Positions 49,565 to 58,671 of a stretch of DNA of 64,000 nucleotides are shown here, piece by piece; position 1 is the stretch's first letter; every line of letters begins with the position of its first letter. The notes under the pieces were generated by a model. That model did no database searches. It had not been told where the DNA came from and saw only the letters and a program-made list of their open reading frames with translations. Origin of the DNA: Streptomyces sp. KL109B (lineage in GTDB: Bacteria > Actinomycetota > Actinomycetes > Streptomycetales > Streptomycetaceae). The stretch covers positions 682,001 through 746,000 of the forward strand of contig NZ_JASERL010000001.1 in the NCBI RefSeq assembly GCF_030766935.1, read 5' to 3'. The translations under genes were made by a program, and so were the position numbers.

Positions 49565-50464
49565 TCAGTACGAGGAGCCGGACGCGCCCAGGGAGCCCGT
49601 GGGGTGCCAGACCGTTTTCGTTTCCAGGAAGTGGGTCAGGCGGGAGGTGTCGGGGGTGGCGGCGAAGTCGTCCACAGGGTGTGGACGGCGGACGCGCTTG
49701 AGGTTGTCGGCCGCGGCGATCTCCAACTGCTTCGCCAGCTCGGCGTCCGCGCCCGTGAGGTCGATGCCGTTGACGTCCTGGTGCGCGGCCAGGGACGGCG
49801 CGATCTCCGCCGCCCTGCCGGTCAGGATGTTGACGACGCCGCCGGGAACGTCCGAGGTCGCGAGGACCTCGCCGAGGGAGAGGGCGGGCAGCGGGGACTT
49901 CTCGCTCGCGATCACGACGACCGTGTTGCCGGTCGCGACGACGGGGGCGACGACCGAGATCAGGCCGAGGAAGGACGAGTCCTGGGGGGCCAGGACCGCG
50001 ACGACGCCGGTCGGTTCGGGGGTCGAGAGGTTGAAGAAGGGGCCCGCGACGGGGTTCGCCCCGCCGGCGACCTGGGCGACCTTGTCGGTCCAGCCCGCGT
50101 ACCAGACCCAGCGGTCGATCGCCGCGTCCACGACGGCGGTCGCCTTCGACTTCCCGATGCCCTCCGCCTCGGAGACCTCGCGTACGAACTGCTCGCGGCG
50201 GCCCTCCAGCATCTCGGCGACGCGGTACAGCACCTGACCGCGGTTGTACGCCGTCGCGCCCTGCCAGCCGCCGAACGCCTTGCGGGCCGCGACCACGGCG
50301 TCACGGGCGTCCTTGCGGGACGACAGTGGCGCGTTGGCCAGCCACTCGCCGGTCTTGCCATCGGTCACTTCGTACACCCGGCCGCTCTCGGAACGCGGGA
50401 ACTTCCCGCCGACGTACAGCTTGTAGGTCTTGAAGACCGAAAGACGCGTCTGCGACTCAGACAT
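49565..50464 (-). CDS. Short aldehyde dehydrogenase-like protein lacking the catalytic half
   Basis: 299-residue protein matching only the N-terminal, NAD-binding part of the aldehyde dehydrogenase fold: YKLYVGGKFPRSESGRVYEV, DAVVAARKAFGGWQGATAYN, then PTGVVAVLAPQDSSF. It ends before the catalytic Glu and Cys and has no equivalent of GQVCCAG. The start overlaps the full-length dehydrogenase gene by 8 bases, so the two are coupled. It may be a stable regulatory or structural partner rather than an enzyme. It is not an obvious recent truncation, since the frame ends with its own tail. Confidence 0.85.
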   Translation of the reverse strand: MSESQTRLSVFKTYKLYVGGKFPRSESGRVYEVTDGKTGEWLANAPLSSRKDARDAVVAARKAFGGWQGATAYNRGQVLYRVAEMLEGRREQFVREVSEAEGIGKSKATAVVDAAIDRWVWYAGWTDKVAQVAGGANPVAGPFFNLSTPEPTGVVAVLAPQDSSFLGLISVVAPVVATGNTVVVIASEKSPLPALSLGEVLATSDVPGGVVNILTGRAAEIAPSLAAHQDVNGIDLTGADAELAKQLEIAAADNLKRVRRPHPVDDFAATPDTSRLTHFLETKTVWHPTGSLGASGSSY

Positions 50465-51899
50465 CGAGGTAGGCCTCCAGACCGTGGCGGCCGCCCTCGC
50501 GGCCGAAGCCCGACTCCTTGTAGCCGCCGAAGGGCGAGGTCGGGTCGAATTTGTTGAACGTGTTGGCCCAGACGACGCCCGCGCGCAGCTTGTTGGCGAC
50601 GGCGAGGATGCGGGAGCCCTTCTCGGTCCAGATGCCCGCCGACAGGCCGTACTGCGTGTTGTTGGCCTTGGCGACGGCCTCGTCCGGCGTACGGAAGGTG
50701 AGCACGGAAAGGACCGGGCCGAAGATCTCGTCGCGGGCGACGGTGTGGGCCTGCGTGACGTTCGTGAAGAGCGTCGGGGCGAACCAGTAGCCCGAGGACG
50801 GGAGTTCGCAGGGGGCCGACCAGCGCTCGGCGCCCTCCGCCTCGCCCTGCTCGGTGAGTGCGGTGATGCGGGCGAGCTGCTCGGCGGAGTTGATCGCGCC
50901 GATGTCGGTGTTCTTGTCGAGCGGGTCGCCGAGTCGGAGGGTGGAGAGCCGCCGCTTCAGGCTGTCGAGCAACTCGTCCTGGATCGATTCCTGGACGAGG
51001 AGGCGGGAGCCCGCGCAGCAGACCTGGCCCTGGTTGAAGAAGATGCCCGTGACGATGCCCTCGACGGCCTGGTCGATGGGGGCGTCGTCGAAGACGATGT
51101 TCGCGCCCTTGCCGCCGAGTTCGAGCGTCAGCTTCTTGTCCGTGCCGGCGACGGTGCGCGCGATCTCCTTGCCGACGGCCGTGGAGCCGGTGAAGGCGAC
51201 CTTGTTGACGTCGGGGTGGGCGGTGAGCGCCGCGCCCGTGTCGCCGTATCCGGGAAGGATGTTGACGACGCCCTTCGGCAGGCCCGCCTGGCGGCAGATG
51301 TCCGCGAAGAAGAGGGCGGACAGCGGGGTCGTCTCGGCGGGCTTCAGGACGACGGTGTTGCCGGTCGCGAGCGCCGGGGCGATCTTCCACGCCAGCATCA
51401 GGAGCGGGAAGTTCCAGGGGATGACCTGGCCCGCGACGCCCAGCGGCTTCGGGTCGGGGCCGAGGCCCGCGTGGTCGAGCTTGTCGGCCCAGCCCGCGTA
51501 GTAGAAGAAGTGCGCGGCTACGAGGGGGAGGTCGGCGTCCCGCGTCTCCTTGATGGGCTTGCCGTTGTCGAGCGTCTCCAGGACGGCGAGCTCGCGGCTG
51601 CGCTCCTGGATGATGCGGGCGATACGGAAGAGGTACTTGCCGCGCTCGGCGCCGGGCAGCGCCGACCACTTCTCGAAGGCCTTGCGGGCGGCCTTCACCG
51701 CGCGGTCCACGTCGGCCTCGCCGGCCTGCGCGACCTCGGAGAGAACCTCTTCGGTGGCGGGGGAGACCGTCTTGAAGACCTTGCCGTCGGCGGCGTCGGT
51801 GAACTCGCCGTCGATGAACAGGCCGTACGACGGCGCGATGTCGACGACCGAGCGGGACTCGGGCGCGGGCGCGTACTCGAATACGGATGCGTTGGTCAT
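50457..51899 (-). CDS. Aldehyde dehydrogenase, likely acetaldehyde-oxidising
   Basis: 480-residue enzyme with all key residues: GQVIPWNFPLLMLAWKIAPA (NAD site), FTGSTAVG, the general-base Glu (TLELGGKGANIVF) and the nucleophile Cys in FFNQGQVCCAGSRL. It is 5 bases downstream of deoC, whose reaction releases acetaldehyde, so oxidation of that product to acetate is the natural reading. It is the middle gene of a deoC-ALDH-short ALDH operon. Confidence 0.92.
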   Translation of the reverse strand: MTNASVFEYAPAPESRSVVDIAPSYGLFIDGEFTDAADGKVFKTVSPATEEVLSEVAQAGEADVDRAVKAARKAFEKWSALPGAERGKYLFRIARIIQERSRELAVLETLDNGKPIKETRDADLPLVAAHFFYYAGWADKLDHAGLGPDPKPLGVAGQVIPWNFPLLMLAWKIAPALATGNTVVLKPAETTPLSALFFADICRQAGLPKGVVNILPGYGDTGAALTAHPDVNKVAFTGSTAVGKEIARTVAGTDKKLTLELGGKGANIVFDDAPIDQAVEGIVTGIFFNQGQVCCAGSRLLVQESIQDELLDSLKRRLSTLRLGDPLDKNTDIGAINSAEQLARITALTEQGEAEGAERWSAPCELPSSGYWFAPTLFTNVTQAHTVARDEIFGPVLSVLTFRTPDEAVAKANNTQYGLSAGIWTEKGSRILAVANKLRAGVVWANTFNKFDPTSPFGGYKESGFGREGGRHGLEAYLDV

Positions 51900-51904
51900 G
51901 GTGA

Positions 51905-52867
51905 TCAGTCCACCGTCACGTAGTCGGGACCGGAGTAGCGGCCCGTCGCCAGCTTCTGACGCTGCATCAGCAGGTCGTTGAGGAGGGACGAGGCGCCGAA
52001 GCGGAACCAGTGGTTGTCGAGCCAGTCCTCGCCCGCGGTCTCGTTCACGATGACCAGGAACTTGACGGCGTCCTTGGAGGTGCGGATGCCGCCCGCGGGC
52101 TTCACGCCGACCTGTACCCCGGTGGCGGCGCGGAAGTCGCGTACGGCTTCGAGCATGAGGAGGGTGTTGGCGGGGGTGGCGTTGACGCCGACCTTGCCCG
52201 TCGACGTCTTGATGAAGTCGGCGCCCGCCAGCATGCCGATCCAGCTCGCGCGGCGGATGTTGTCGTACGTCGAGAGCTCGCCGGTCTCGAAGATGACCTT
52301 GAGGCGGGCGGCGCCCGAGGCCTCCTTCACGGCCCTGATCTCCTCGTAGACCTTCATGTAGTCGCCCGCGAGGAAGGCGCCGCGGTCGATGACCATGTCG
52401 ATCTCGTCCGCCCCGGCCGCGACGGCCTCGCGTACGTCGCCGAGCTTGACGTCGAGGGCCGCGCGGCCCGCAGGGAAGGCGGTGGCCACGGAGGCGACCT
52501 TGACGTCCGTGCCGGCGACGGCGGCCTTCGCGGTGGCCACCATGTCGGGGTAGACGCAGACCGCGGCGGTGCGCGGGGCGGTGCGGTCCGTGGGGTCGGG
52601 GTTGATCGCCTTCGCGCCGAGGGCCCGGACCTTGCCCGGGGTGTCGGCGCCCTCGAGCGTCGTCAGGTCGATCATCGAGATGGCCAGGTCGATGGCGTAC
52701 GCCTTCGCCGTGGTCTTGATGGAACGGGTCCCGAGCGAAGCGGCGCGCGCCTCCAGGCCGACCGCGTCCACGCCGGGCAGTCCGTGGAGGAAGCGGCGCA
52801 GGGTGCGCTCGGACGTGGTGACGTCCTGGTAAGCGGCGGGTGCGGGTGCAGAACTGGGCATGGTCAC
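51905..52867 (-). CDS. deoC: Deoxyribose-phosphate aldolase
   Basis: 320-residue class I aldolase that splits deoxyribose-5-phosphate into glyceraldehyde-3-phosphate and acetaldehyde. The Schiff-base Lys is in DFIKTSTGKVG; DEIDMVIDRGA and VGVKPAGGIRT supply the other active-site residues. GTG 52867 is chosen: a TATGCT -10-like hexamer lies 6 bases upstream, consistent with a leaderless transcript (ATG 52861 is an alternative). A perfect copy of the nucleoside operator lies just upstream. Confidence 0.94.
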   Translation of the reverse strand: MTMPSSAPAPAAYQDVTTSERTLRRFLHGLPGVDAVGLEARAASLGTRSIKTTAKAYAIDLAISMIDLTTLEGADTPGKVRALGAKAINPDPTDRTAPRTAAVCVYPDMVATAKAAVAGTDVKVASVATAFPAGRAALDVKLGDVREAVAAGADEIDMVIDRGAFLAGDYMKVYEEIRAVKEASGAARLKVIFETGELSTYDNIRRASWIGMLAGADFIKTSTGKVGVNATPANTLLMLEAVRDFRAATGVQVGVKPAGGIRTSKDAVKFLVIVNETAGEDWLDNHWFRFGASSLLNDLLMQRQKLATGRYSGPDYVTVD

Positions 52868-52880
52868 GAGGGGAGCATAT

Positions 52881-52892
52881 CTACGCGCGTAG
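52881..52892. promoter_or_regulatory. Nucleoside-regulon operator before deoC
   Basis: Perfect palindrome CTACGCGCGTAG, 13 bases upstream of the deoC start and touching its probable -10. Confidence 0.7.
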
Positions 52893-53000
52893 CGGCTTGT
52901 ACAGGTCGGGGTTTACGGTTCCGGGCGGTCGTGGTCGCGGTCCCGGGGCGCGATCCTGGAGCTCGGTCGCGGGGCTTGACGCGTCGGGCACAATCAAGCC

Positions 53001-53612
53001 ATGACGCACAGCGAGACCACGCCCCCGCAGGCCAGTGACCGGATCTATCGGTCTCCCGCCGGTATCGCGGGTGGCGTGCTGCTGCTGTTGATCGGGGCCT
53101 GGCTGGGGACCGACGCCGTGATCAACGGAACCGGGCGCACGCCGTGGACGGTCGTCGCCGTGCTGTTGTTCCTCGTGCCGCTCGTCGTCGCGTTCACCGT
53201 CCGGCCCGCGGTCTTCGGCAACGAGGAGCGGCTCCGGGTGCGCAACCCGTTCCGCGACGTGACGCTGCCGTGGGCCGCCGTCGAGAGCTTCAAGTCCGGG
53301 TACTCGAACGAGGTCGTCGACCAGGCGGGCACCAAGTACCAGCTCTGGTCCATCCCGGTCTCGCTGCGCGGCCGCCGCAAGGCGCAGCGCCAGCAACTGC
53401 GCGCCACGACGAAGGGCGACCGCGCCGCCACCACGGCGACCGTCACCCCCCGGTCCACCGGCGACCAGGCCATGGACGAACTGCGCGAACTCCACGCGAC
53501 CCGCTCCGCGGCCGAGAACGCGCAGGGCGAGACGGCGGTCCGCTGGGCCTACGAAATCATCGCCCCGACCGTGCTCGGCGCCGCCCTCCTGGCGATCCTC
53601 ACCGCCCTGTAA
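53001..53612 (+). CDS. PH domain-like small membrane protein
   Basis: 203-residue protein with two N-terminal transmembrane segments (AGIAGGVLLLLIGAWLGTDA and WTVVAVLLFLVPLVVAF), a cytoplasmic PH/YdbT-like domain (ERLRVRNPFRDVTLPWAAVE and SFKSGYSNEVVD), a charged linker and a third C-terminal helix. Such proteins are common near the actinobacterial deoC and phosphomutase genes; their role is unknown. Confidence 0.8.
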   Translation: MTHSETTPPQASDRIYRSPAGIAGGVLLLLIGAWLGTDAVINGTGRTPWTVVAVLLFLVPLVVAFTVRPAVFGNEERLRVRNPFRDVTLPWAAVESFKSGYSNEVVDQAGTKYQLWSIPVSLRGRRKAQRQQLRATTKGDRAATTATVTPRSTGDQAMDELRELHATRSAAENAQGETAVRWAYEIIAPTVLGAALLAILTAL

Positions 53613-53636
53613 CCCGGTCCAGCCCCTGCGGCACCC

Positions 53637-53910
53637 TCTTCAAGCCCCTGCGGCGCTTGAGCAGCGGAGTCCGGGGCGGAGCCCCGCGTCCGCAACGCCG
53701 GTTCGGCAAATCCAGCCCCGCCGGCGTTTGAGGCGCGGGGTCCGGGGCGGAGCCCCGAGACCGCAACGCCGGTTCGGCAAATCCAGCCCCGCCGGCGCTT
53801 GAGGCGCGGGGTCCGGGGCGGAGCCCCGCGTCCGCAACGCCGGTTCGGCAAATCCAGCCCCGCCGGCGCTTGAGGCGCGGGGTCCGGGGCGGAGCCCCGC
53901 GTCCGCAACC
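53637..53910. repeat. Four tandem 71-bp units of the dispersed GC-rich repeat
   Basis: Units begin near 53637, 53709, 53780 and 53851. Each contains AATCCAGCCCCGCCGGCGCT, TGAGGCGCGG, the GGGTCCGGGGCGGAGCCCCG hairpin and CGCAACGCCGGTTCGGCA. Units 2 to 4 are nearly identical, which points to recent tandem duplication or gene conversion. The tract separates the convergent PH protein and phosphomutase and fills the whole 311-bp gap. Confidence 0.9.
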
Positions 53911-53923
53911 ACGGGTGGGCGTG

Positions 53924-55570
53924 TCAGATGCCGGCCGCCACCGAGAGGTCCCGCTTCAGCGCCGCGAGCCGCTCCGCCGCGATGACCCGCGCCCCGGCCA
54001 ACCCGGACCGCTCCGCCACTGGCACCACGACCTCCAGGTAACACTTCAACTTCGGCTCCGTACCGGACGGCCGCACCACCACCCGCGCCCCGTCCAACGC
54101 GTACCGCAGCCCGTCGGTGGGCGGCAGCCCACCCTCCCCCTCGGCGAGGTCGTCCGTGCGGGACACCGCGAGCCCGGCCAACTCCACCGGCGGCACCTCG
54201 CGGAGCCTGCGCATCGCGTCCGCGATCACGGACAGGTCCTCGACCCGCACGCTCAACTGGTCCGTGGCGTGCAGCCCATGGGCCAGCGCCAGGTCGTCGA
54301 GCGCGTCGAGCAACGTACGGCCCTGCTCCTTCAGCTCGCTCGCCAGCTCGGTGACGAGCAGCGCCGCCGTGATGCCGTCCTTGTCGCGTACGCCCTCGGG
54401 GTCGACGCAGTAGCCGAGCGCCTCCTCGTAGCCGTAACGAAGGCCCTCGACGCGCGCGATCCACTTGAACCCGGTCAGCGTCTCCTCGTACGGCAACGAA
54501 GCCGCGTCCGCGATCCGGCCCAGCAGCGATGACGACACGATCGACTCGGCGAGGACGCCGGTCGCGCCCCGCTTCACCAGGTGCGCCGCGAGCAGCGCGC
54601 CCACCTCGTCGCCGCGCAGCATCCGCCACGCGTCCCCGTCGCGGACGGCGACGGCGCAGCGGTCCGCGTCGGGGTCGTTGGCGATGATGAGGTCGGGCGT
54701 CTCGGCCTGCGCGCGGGCCGTCGCGAACGACAGGTCCATCGCCCCCGGCTCCTCCGGGTTCGGGAACGCGACCGTGGGGAAGTCCGGGTCGGGCTCGGCC
54801 TGTTCGGGCACGAGCACCGGCTCCGGGAAGCCCGCCCGCGCGAACGCGGCGAGCAGCGTGTCCTTGCCGACGCCGTGCATCGCCGTGTAGACGGCGCGGG
54901 CCGACCGCGGCGAGCCCTCGGCCAGGACCGCGTCCGTGCGCGCCAGGTACGCCTGGAGGACCTCGTCGCCGAGCGTCTCCCAGCCCGACTCCGCGCGCGG
55001 TACGTCGTTCAGGGACGCCACCGCGTCGATCTCGGCGGCGATCTCCGCGTCGGCGGGCGGCACGATCTGGGAGCCGTCGCCGAGGTAGACCTTGTAGCCG
55101 TTGTCGCGCGGCGGGTTGTGCGAGGCCGTGACCTCGACGCCCGCGACCGCGCCCAAGTGCCGTATGGCGAAGGCGAGTACGGGGGTGGGGAGCGGGCGGG
55201 GGAGGACCGCGGCGCGCAGCCCGGCCCCCACCATCACCGCGGCCGTGTCGCGGGCGAAGTCGGCCGATTTGTGGCGGGCGTCGTAGCCGATGACGACCGG
55301 GCCGTCCGTCTGGCCCTTGGCCTTCAGGTACGCGGCGAGGCCCGCGGCGGCGCGGATGACCACGGCGCGGTTCATGCGCATGGGTCCTGCGCCCAGTTCG
55401 CCGCGGAGGCCGGCGGTGCCGAACTGGAGGGTGCCGGCGAAGCGTTCGGCGATGGCCTCGGTGTCGTCGGCCTCGATGAGCTTGGCGAGTTCCTCGCGGG
55501 TTTCCGGGTCCGGGTCCTCCGCGAGCCAGGTCTTCGCCCGGTCGAGGGTTGCGCTGCCAGATACGGTCAC
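53924..55570 (-). CDS. Phosphohexomutase-superfamily enzyme, probable phosphopentomutase
   Basis: 548-residue alpha-D-phosphohexomutase. The phospho-Ser loop is TASHNPPRDNGYKVY, the metal loop NDPDADRC, the sugar-specificity loop TGFKWIARVEG and the phosphate-binding loop RPSGTEPKLKCYLE. Length and GFKWI fit the PGM2-like branch, whose best-studied members are phosphopentomutases. Flanked by deoC and the purine nucleoside phosphorylase, it would interconvert (deoxy)ribose-1- and 5-phosphate. Usual annotation is phosphoglucomutase or phosphomannomutase. GTG 55570 has GAAGGA at good spacing; ATG 55579 overlaps that site. Confidence 0.87.
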   Translation of the reverse strand: MTVSGSATLDRAKTWLAEDPDPETREELAKLIEADDTEAIAERFAGTLQFGTAGLRGELGAGPMRMNRAVVIRAAAGLAAYLKAKGQTDGPVVIGYDARHKSADFARDTAAVMVGAGLRAAVLPRPLPTPVLAFAIRHLGAVAGVEVTASHNPPRDNGYKVYLGDGSQIVPPADAEIAAEIDAVASLNDVPRAESGWETLGDEVLQAYLARTDAVLAEGSPRSARAVYTAMHGVGKDTLLAAFARAGFPEPVLVPEQAEPDPDFPTVAFPNPEEPGAMDLSFATARAQAETPDLIIANDPDADRCAVAVRDGDAWRMLRGDEVGALLAAHLVKRGATGVLAESIVSSSLLGRIADAASLPYEETLTGFKWIARVEGLRYGYEEALGYCVDPEGVRDKDGITAALLVTELASELKEQGRTLLDALDDLALAHGLHATDQLSVRVEDLSVIADAMRRLREVPPVELAGLAVSRTDDLAEGEGGLPPTDGLRYALDGARVVVRPSGTEPKLKCYLEVVVPVAERSGLAGARVIAAERLAALKRDLSVAAGI

Positions 55571-55617
55571 GGTTCGCATTCCTTCGGGGAGTTGTCGGCC
55601 CGCCCGCACGGGGTTGA

Positions 55618-55722
55618 CGCCTCGGGGCTCTGCCCCGGACCCCGCGCCTCAATCGCCGGCGGGGCTTGATTTTCCGGACCGGCGCTTGATTTTCCGGACC
55701 GGCGCTTGAATGGCCGGGCCGG
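55618..55722. repeat. Dispersed GC-rich repeat with three 20-bp tandem units
   Basis: GGGGCTCTGCCCCGGACCCC followed by a repeat body, then GGCGCTTGATTTTCCGGACC-type units at 55661, 55681 and 55701. It lies between two minus-strand genes and ends 2 bases before the stop of the phosphorylase gene. Confidence 0.8.
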
Positions 55723-55724
55723 GG

Positions 55725-56549
55725 TCAGATCTTTGCGAGGACCTTGGTCAGGAGGTCGCCCATGGCGGAGGCCGAATCGCGGCCGGCCTGGAGGACCTCT
55801 TCGTGGTTGAGGGGTTCGCCGGAGAGGCCCGCCGCGAGGTTGGTGACGAGGGAGATGCCGAGGACCTCCGCGCCCGCCTCGCGGGCCGCGATGGCCTCCA
55901 GGGTGGTGGACATGCCGACGAGGTCGGCGCCGAGGATGCCGGCCATCCGGACCTCGGCGGGGGTCTCGTAGTGCGGGCCGGTGAACTGGGCGTAGACGCC
56001 CTCTTCGAGGCTCGGGTCGATCTCCTTGCACAGCGCGCGCAGGCGGGGGGAGTACAGGTCCGTCAGGTCGACGAAGTTGGCGCCGACGATCGGGGAGGCC
56101 GCGGTCAGGTTGATGTGGTCGGAGATGAGCACCGGCTGGCCGGGGCGCATGCCCTGGCGCAGGCCGCCGCAGCCGTTGGTGAGCACGATGGTCTTGCAGC
56201 CCGCGGCGGCGGCGGTGCGCACGCCGTGCGCGACCGCGGCGACGCCACGGCCCTCGTAGAAGTGCGTGCGGCCCAGGTAGACCAGGGCGCGCTTCTCGCC
56301 GACCTGGTACGAGCGGACCTTGCCGCCGTGGCCCGCCACCGCCGCACCGGTGAAGCCGGGCAGCTCGGTGAAGGGGAATTCGGCGACGGGCTCGCCGAGC
56401 GCCTCGGAGGCCGGCGCCCAGCCGGAGCCCATCACGAGGGCGACGTCGTGGGTCTCGGCCCCCGTCAGCTCGCGCAGCCGCGCGGCTGCGGCGTCGGCGG
56501 CGGCGTACGGGTCGGCCAGGACGTTGTCCGGAGTAAGAGAAGCGTTCAC
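55725..56549 (-). CDS. punA: Purine nucleoside phosphorylase (trimeric class)
   Basis: 274-residue enzyme that splits (deoxy)inosine or guanosine with phosphate. Motifs: [39 protein letters not shown], the GMSTTLEA loop and the late Asn in LVTNLAAG, all of the trimeric PNP family; the length is typical. GTG 56549 is chosen because the regulon operator (56575-56586) and a TACCCT -10-like hexamer (56557-56562, minus strand) lie directly upstream, which excludes the longer frame. The transcript may be leaderless or nearly so. Confidence 0.94.
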   Translation of the reverse strand: MNASLTPDNVLADPYAAADAAAARLRELTGAETHDVALVMGSGWAPASEALGEPVAEFPFTELPGFTGAAVAGHGGKVRSYQVGEKRALVYLGRTHFYEGRGVAAVAHGVRTAAAAGCKTIVLTNGCGGLRQGMRPGQPVLISDHINLTAASPIVGANFVDLTDLYSPRLRALCKEIDPSLEEGVYAQFTGPHYETPAEVRMAGILGADLVGMSTTLEAIAAREAGAEVLGISLVTNLAAGLSGEPLNHEEVLQAGRDSASAMGDLLTKVLAKI

Positions 56550-56574
56550 GTCGACGAGGGTAGCCTGTCGTTGC

Positions 56575-56586
56575 CTACGCGCGTAG
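56575..56586. promoter_or_regulatory. Nucleoside-regulon operator before the purine nucleoside phosphorylase gene
   Basis: Perfect palindrome CTACGCGCGTAG, 25 bases upstream of the gene start, in the -35 region of a TACCCT-type promoter. Confidence 0.7.
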
Positions 56587-56654
56587 ATGTCGGAGGTCAC
56601 GTCCTTGGGATCGTTGCCTTGTCGTTTCCGACAACCAGGGACGCCGGTCCGGCC

Positions 56655-57092
56655 TCAGCAGGGCCTTTTGCGGAGTTCCATCGCGTAGTCGTGCGGCGCG
56701 CCCGCCGATTCCGCCGCGTCGGCGATCTCGCCGAGATAGCGCGCGGAGGGCAGGCCGCCCTCGTAGCCGTTCAGTACGTAGACCCACGCGGGCTCCTCGC
56801 CCTCCAGGGTGTCCACGCGGACCCGCATCCGCCGGTAGATGTCGAGGCCGACACCCTCCCAGCGGTCCATCGAGTCCTCGTCCATCGGGGCGATGTCGTA
56901 CAGCGCGACGAAGACCTGTGAACGCGGCGCCTCGACGATGGTGGCGAGCGCGCCCTCCCAGCCCATGTGCTCGCCTCCGAACGTGAGCCGCCAGCCGTTC
57001 AGCCAGCCGGTCGCGCGCAGCGGCGAGTGCGGGGCGCGGCGCGTCATGAGCCGCGCGTCGAGATTGCCGGCGTACGCGGCGTAGAGCGACAT
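56655..57092 (-). CDS. Gamma-glutamylcyclotransferase-like protein
   Basis: 145-residue protein of the GGCT/AIG2-like fold. The N-terminal MSLYAAYAGNLDARLMTRRA replaces the usual YGSN with YAGN, and the fold continues through WLNGWRLTFGG and FVALYDIAPMDEDSMDRWEG, the latter carrying acidic residues like the catalytic Glu of the family. It may cyclise gamma-glutamyl or related peptides. It is a single gene. Confidence 0.75.
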   Translation of the reverse strand: MSLYAAYAGNLDARLMTRRAPHSPLRATGWLNGWRLTFGGEHMGWEGALATIVEAPRSQVFVALYDIAPMDEDSMDRWEGVGLDIYRRMRVRVDTLEGEEPAWVYVLNGYEGGLPSARYLGEIADAAESAGAPHDYAMELRKRPC

Positions 57093-57222
57093 GGAATCGA
57101 GAGTACGTCAGACGGCCCAGGTGTCTCGTGAGTAACGGAAGCACCCCTCTTAAGAGGAGATACGCGTTCATGACGTCCGGACGGGGGCCCCGGCTCTGTG
57201 CGGGCTTGAAGCGTGCGGGACA

Positions 57223-58671
57223 ATGGAGTACGTGACTCGGATCGTGATCATTGGCGGCGGACCTGGCGGATACGAGGCGGCACTGGTGGCCGCGTCCCTC
57301 GGCGCGGAGGTGACCGTCGTCGACTGCGACGGCCTCGGCGGGGCGTCGGTGCTCACCGACTGCGTACCGTCGAAGACCTTGATCGCGACCGCCGAGGTGA
57401 TGACCACCTTCGACTCCTCGTACGAAGAACTCGGCATCATCGTCGAGGACGACACCCCGGACCCGGACAGCCCGGCCCGCGTCGTCGGTGTGGACCTCGG
57501 CAAGGTCAACCGCCGTGTGAAGCGCCTCGCGCTCGCCCAGTCCCACGACATCACCGCTTCCGTCACGCGCGCGGGTGCGCGCGTGATGCGCGGCAAGGGG
57601 CGCCTCGACGGTCAGCAGGCGCTCGACGGCTCCCGCAAGGTGATCGTCACCGCCGCCGACGGCACCGAGGAGACCCTCGTCGCCGACGCCGTGCTGCTGT
57701 GCACCGGCGGCCACCCGCGCGAGCTCGCGGACGCGCAGCCGGACGGCGAGCGGATCTTCAACTGGACGCAGGTGTACGACCTGGACGAGCTCCCCGAGGA
57801 GCTCATCGTGGTCGGTTCCGGTGTCACCGGTGCCGAGTTCGCCGGCGCGTATCAGGCGCTCGGTTCGAAGGTCACGCTCGTCTCGTCGCGCGACCGCGTG
57901 CTGCCGGGCGAGGACCCGGACGCGGCGGCCGTCCTGGAGGACGTGTTCCGGCGCCGCGGCATGAACGTCATGGCCCGCTCCCGCGCCGCCTCCGCCAAGC
58001 GCGTCGGCGACCGCGTCGAGGTCACGCTCTCCGACGGCCGGGTCATCACCGGTACGCACTGCCTGATGGCCGTCGGCGCCGTGCCCAACAGCGAGGGCCT
58101 CGGCCTGGAGGAGGCGGGGGTGAAGCTGAAGGAGTCCGGACACATCTGGACCGACAAGGTCTCCCGCACCACCGCTCCCGGCGTGTACGCGGCCGGTGAC
58201 GTGACCGGCGTCTTCGCCCTCGCGTCCGTCGCCGCGATGCAGGGCCGCATCGCGATGTACCACTTCCTGGGCGACGCGGTGACGCCGCTGAACCTCAAGA
58301 CGGTCTCGTCGAACGTCTTCACCGACCCGGAGATCGCGACCGTCGGCTACACGCAGGCCGACGTCGACTCCGGGAAGATCGACGCCCGCGCCGTCAAGCT
58401 GCCGCTGCTGCGCAACCCGCGCGCGAAGATGCAGGGCATCCGGGACGGCTTCGTCAAGATCTTCTGCCGTCCGGGTACGGGGATCGTGGTCGGCGGAGTG
58501 GTCGTCGCGCCGCGCGCTTCGGAACTGATCCACCCCATCTCGATCGCGGTCGACAACAATCTGACGGTCGAGCAGATCGCGAACACGTTCACCGTGTACC
58601 CCTCGCTCTCCGGCTCGATCGCCGAAGTGGCGCGGCAGCTGCACACGCGGAAGATCGCCGAAGAGAGCTGA
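57223..58671 (+). CDS. lpdA: LpdA-like NAD(P)H-quinone dehydrogenase (flavoprotein disulfide reductase family)
   Basis: 482-residue flavoprotein with FAD motif VIIGGGPGGYEA, NAD(P) motif VVGSGVTGAEFAGAYQA, GVYAAGDVTG and the dimerisation domain. In the redox motif only the second Cys remains (GGASVLTDCVPSK); the first is Ala, so lipoamide reduction is excluded and quinone reduction, as for mycobacterial LpdA, is likely. ATG 57223 is chosen; GTG 57232 is possible. It is convergent with nothing and precedes the DeoR gene by 185 bases. Confidence 0.9.
   Translation: MEYVTRIVIIGGGPGGYEAALVAASLGAEVTVVDCDGLGGASVLTDCVPSKTLIATAEVMTTFDSSYEELGIIVEDDTPDPDSPARVVGVDLGKVNRRVKRLALAQSHDITASVTRAGARVMRGKGRLDGQQALDGSRKVIVTAADGTEETLVADAVLLCTGGHPRELADAQPDGERIFNWTQVYDLDELPEELIVVGSGVTGAEFAGAYQALGSKVTLVSSRDRVLPGEDPDAAAVLEDVFRRRGMNVMARSRAASAKRVGDRVEVTLSDGRVITGTHCLMAVGAVPNSEGLGLEEAGVKLKESGHIWTDKVSRTTAPGVYAAGDVTGVFALASVAAMQGRIAMYHFLGDAVTPLNLKTVSSNVFTDPEIATVGYTQADVDSGKIDARAVKLPLLRNPRAKMQGIRDGFVKIFCRPGTGIVVGGVVVAPRASELIHPISIAVDNNLTVEQIANTFTVYPSLSGSIAEVARQLHTRKIAEES

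Noticed and set aside
53637..53910. Possible CRISPR-like array in the 71-bp units
   Set aside because: The whole 71-bp unit is repeated, leaving no variable spacers.
57612..58646. Minus-strand frames opposite lpdA
   Set aside because: Ser/Arg/Thr-rich shadows of a well-supported flavoprotein gene.
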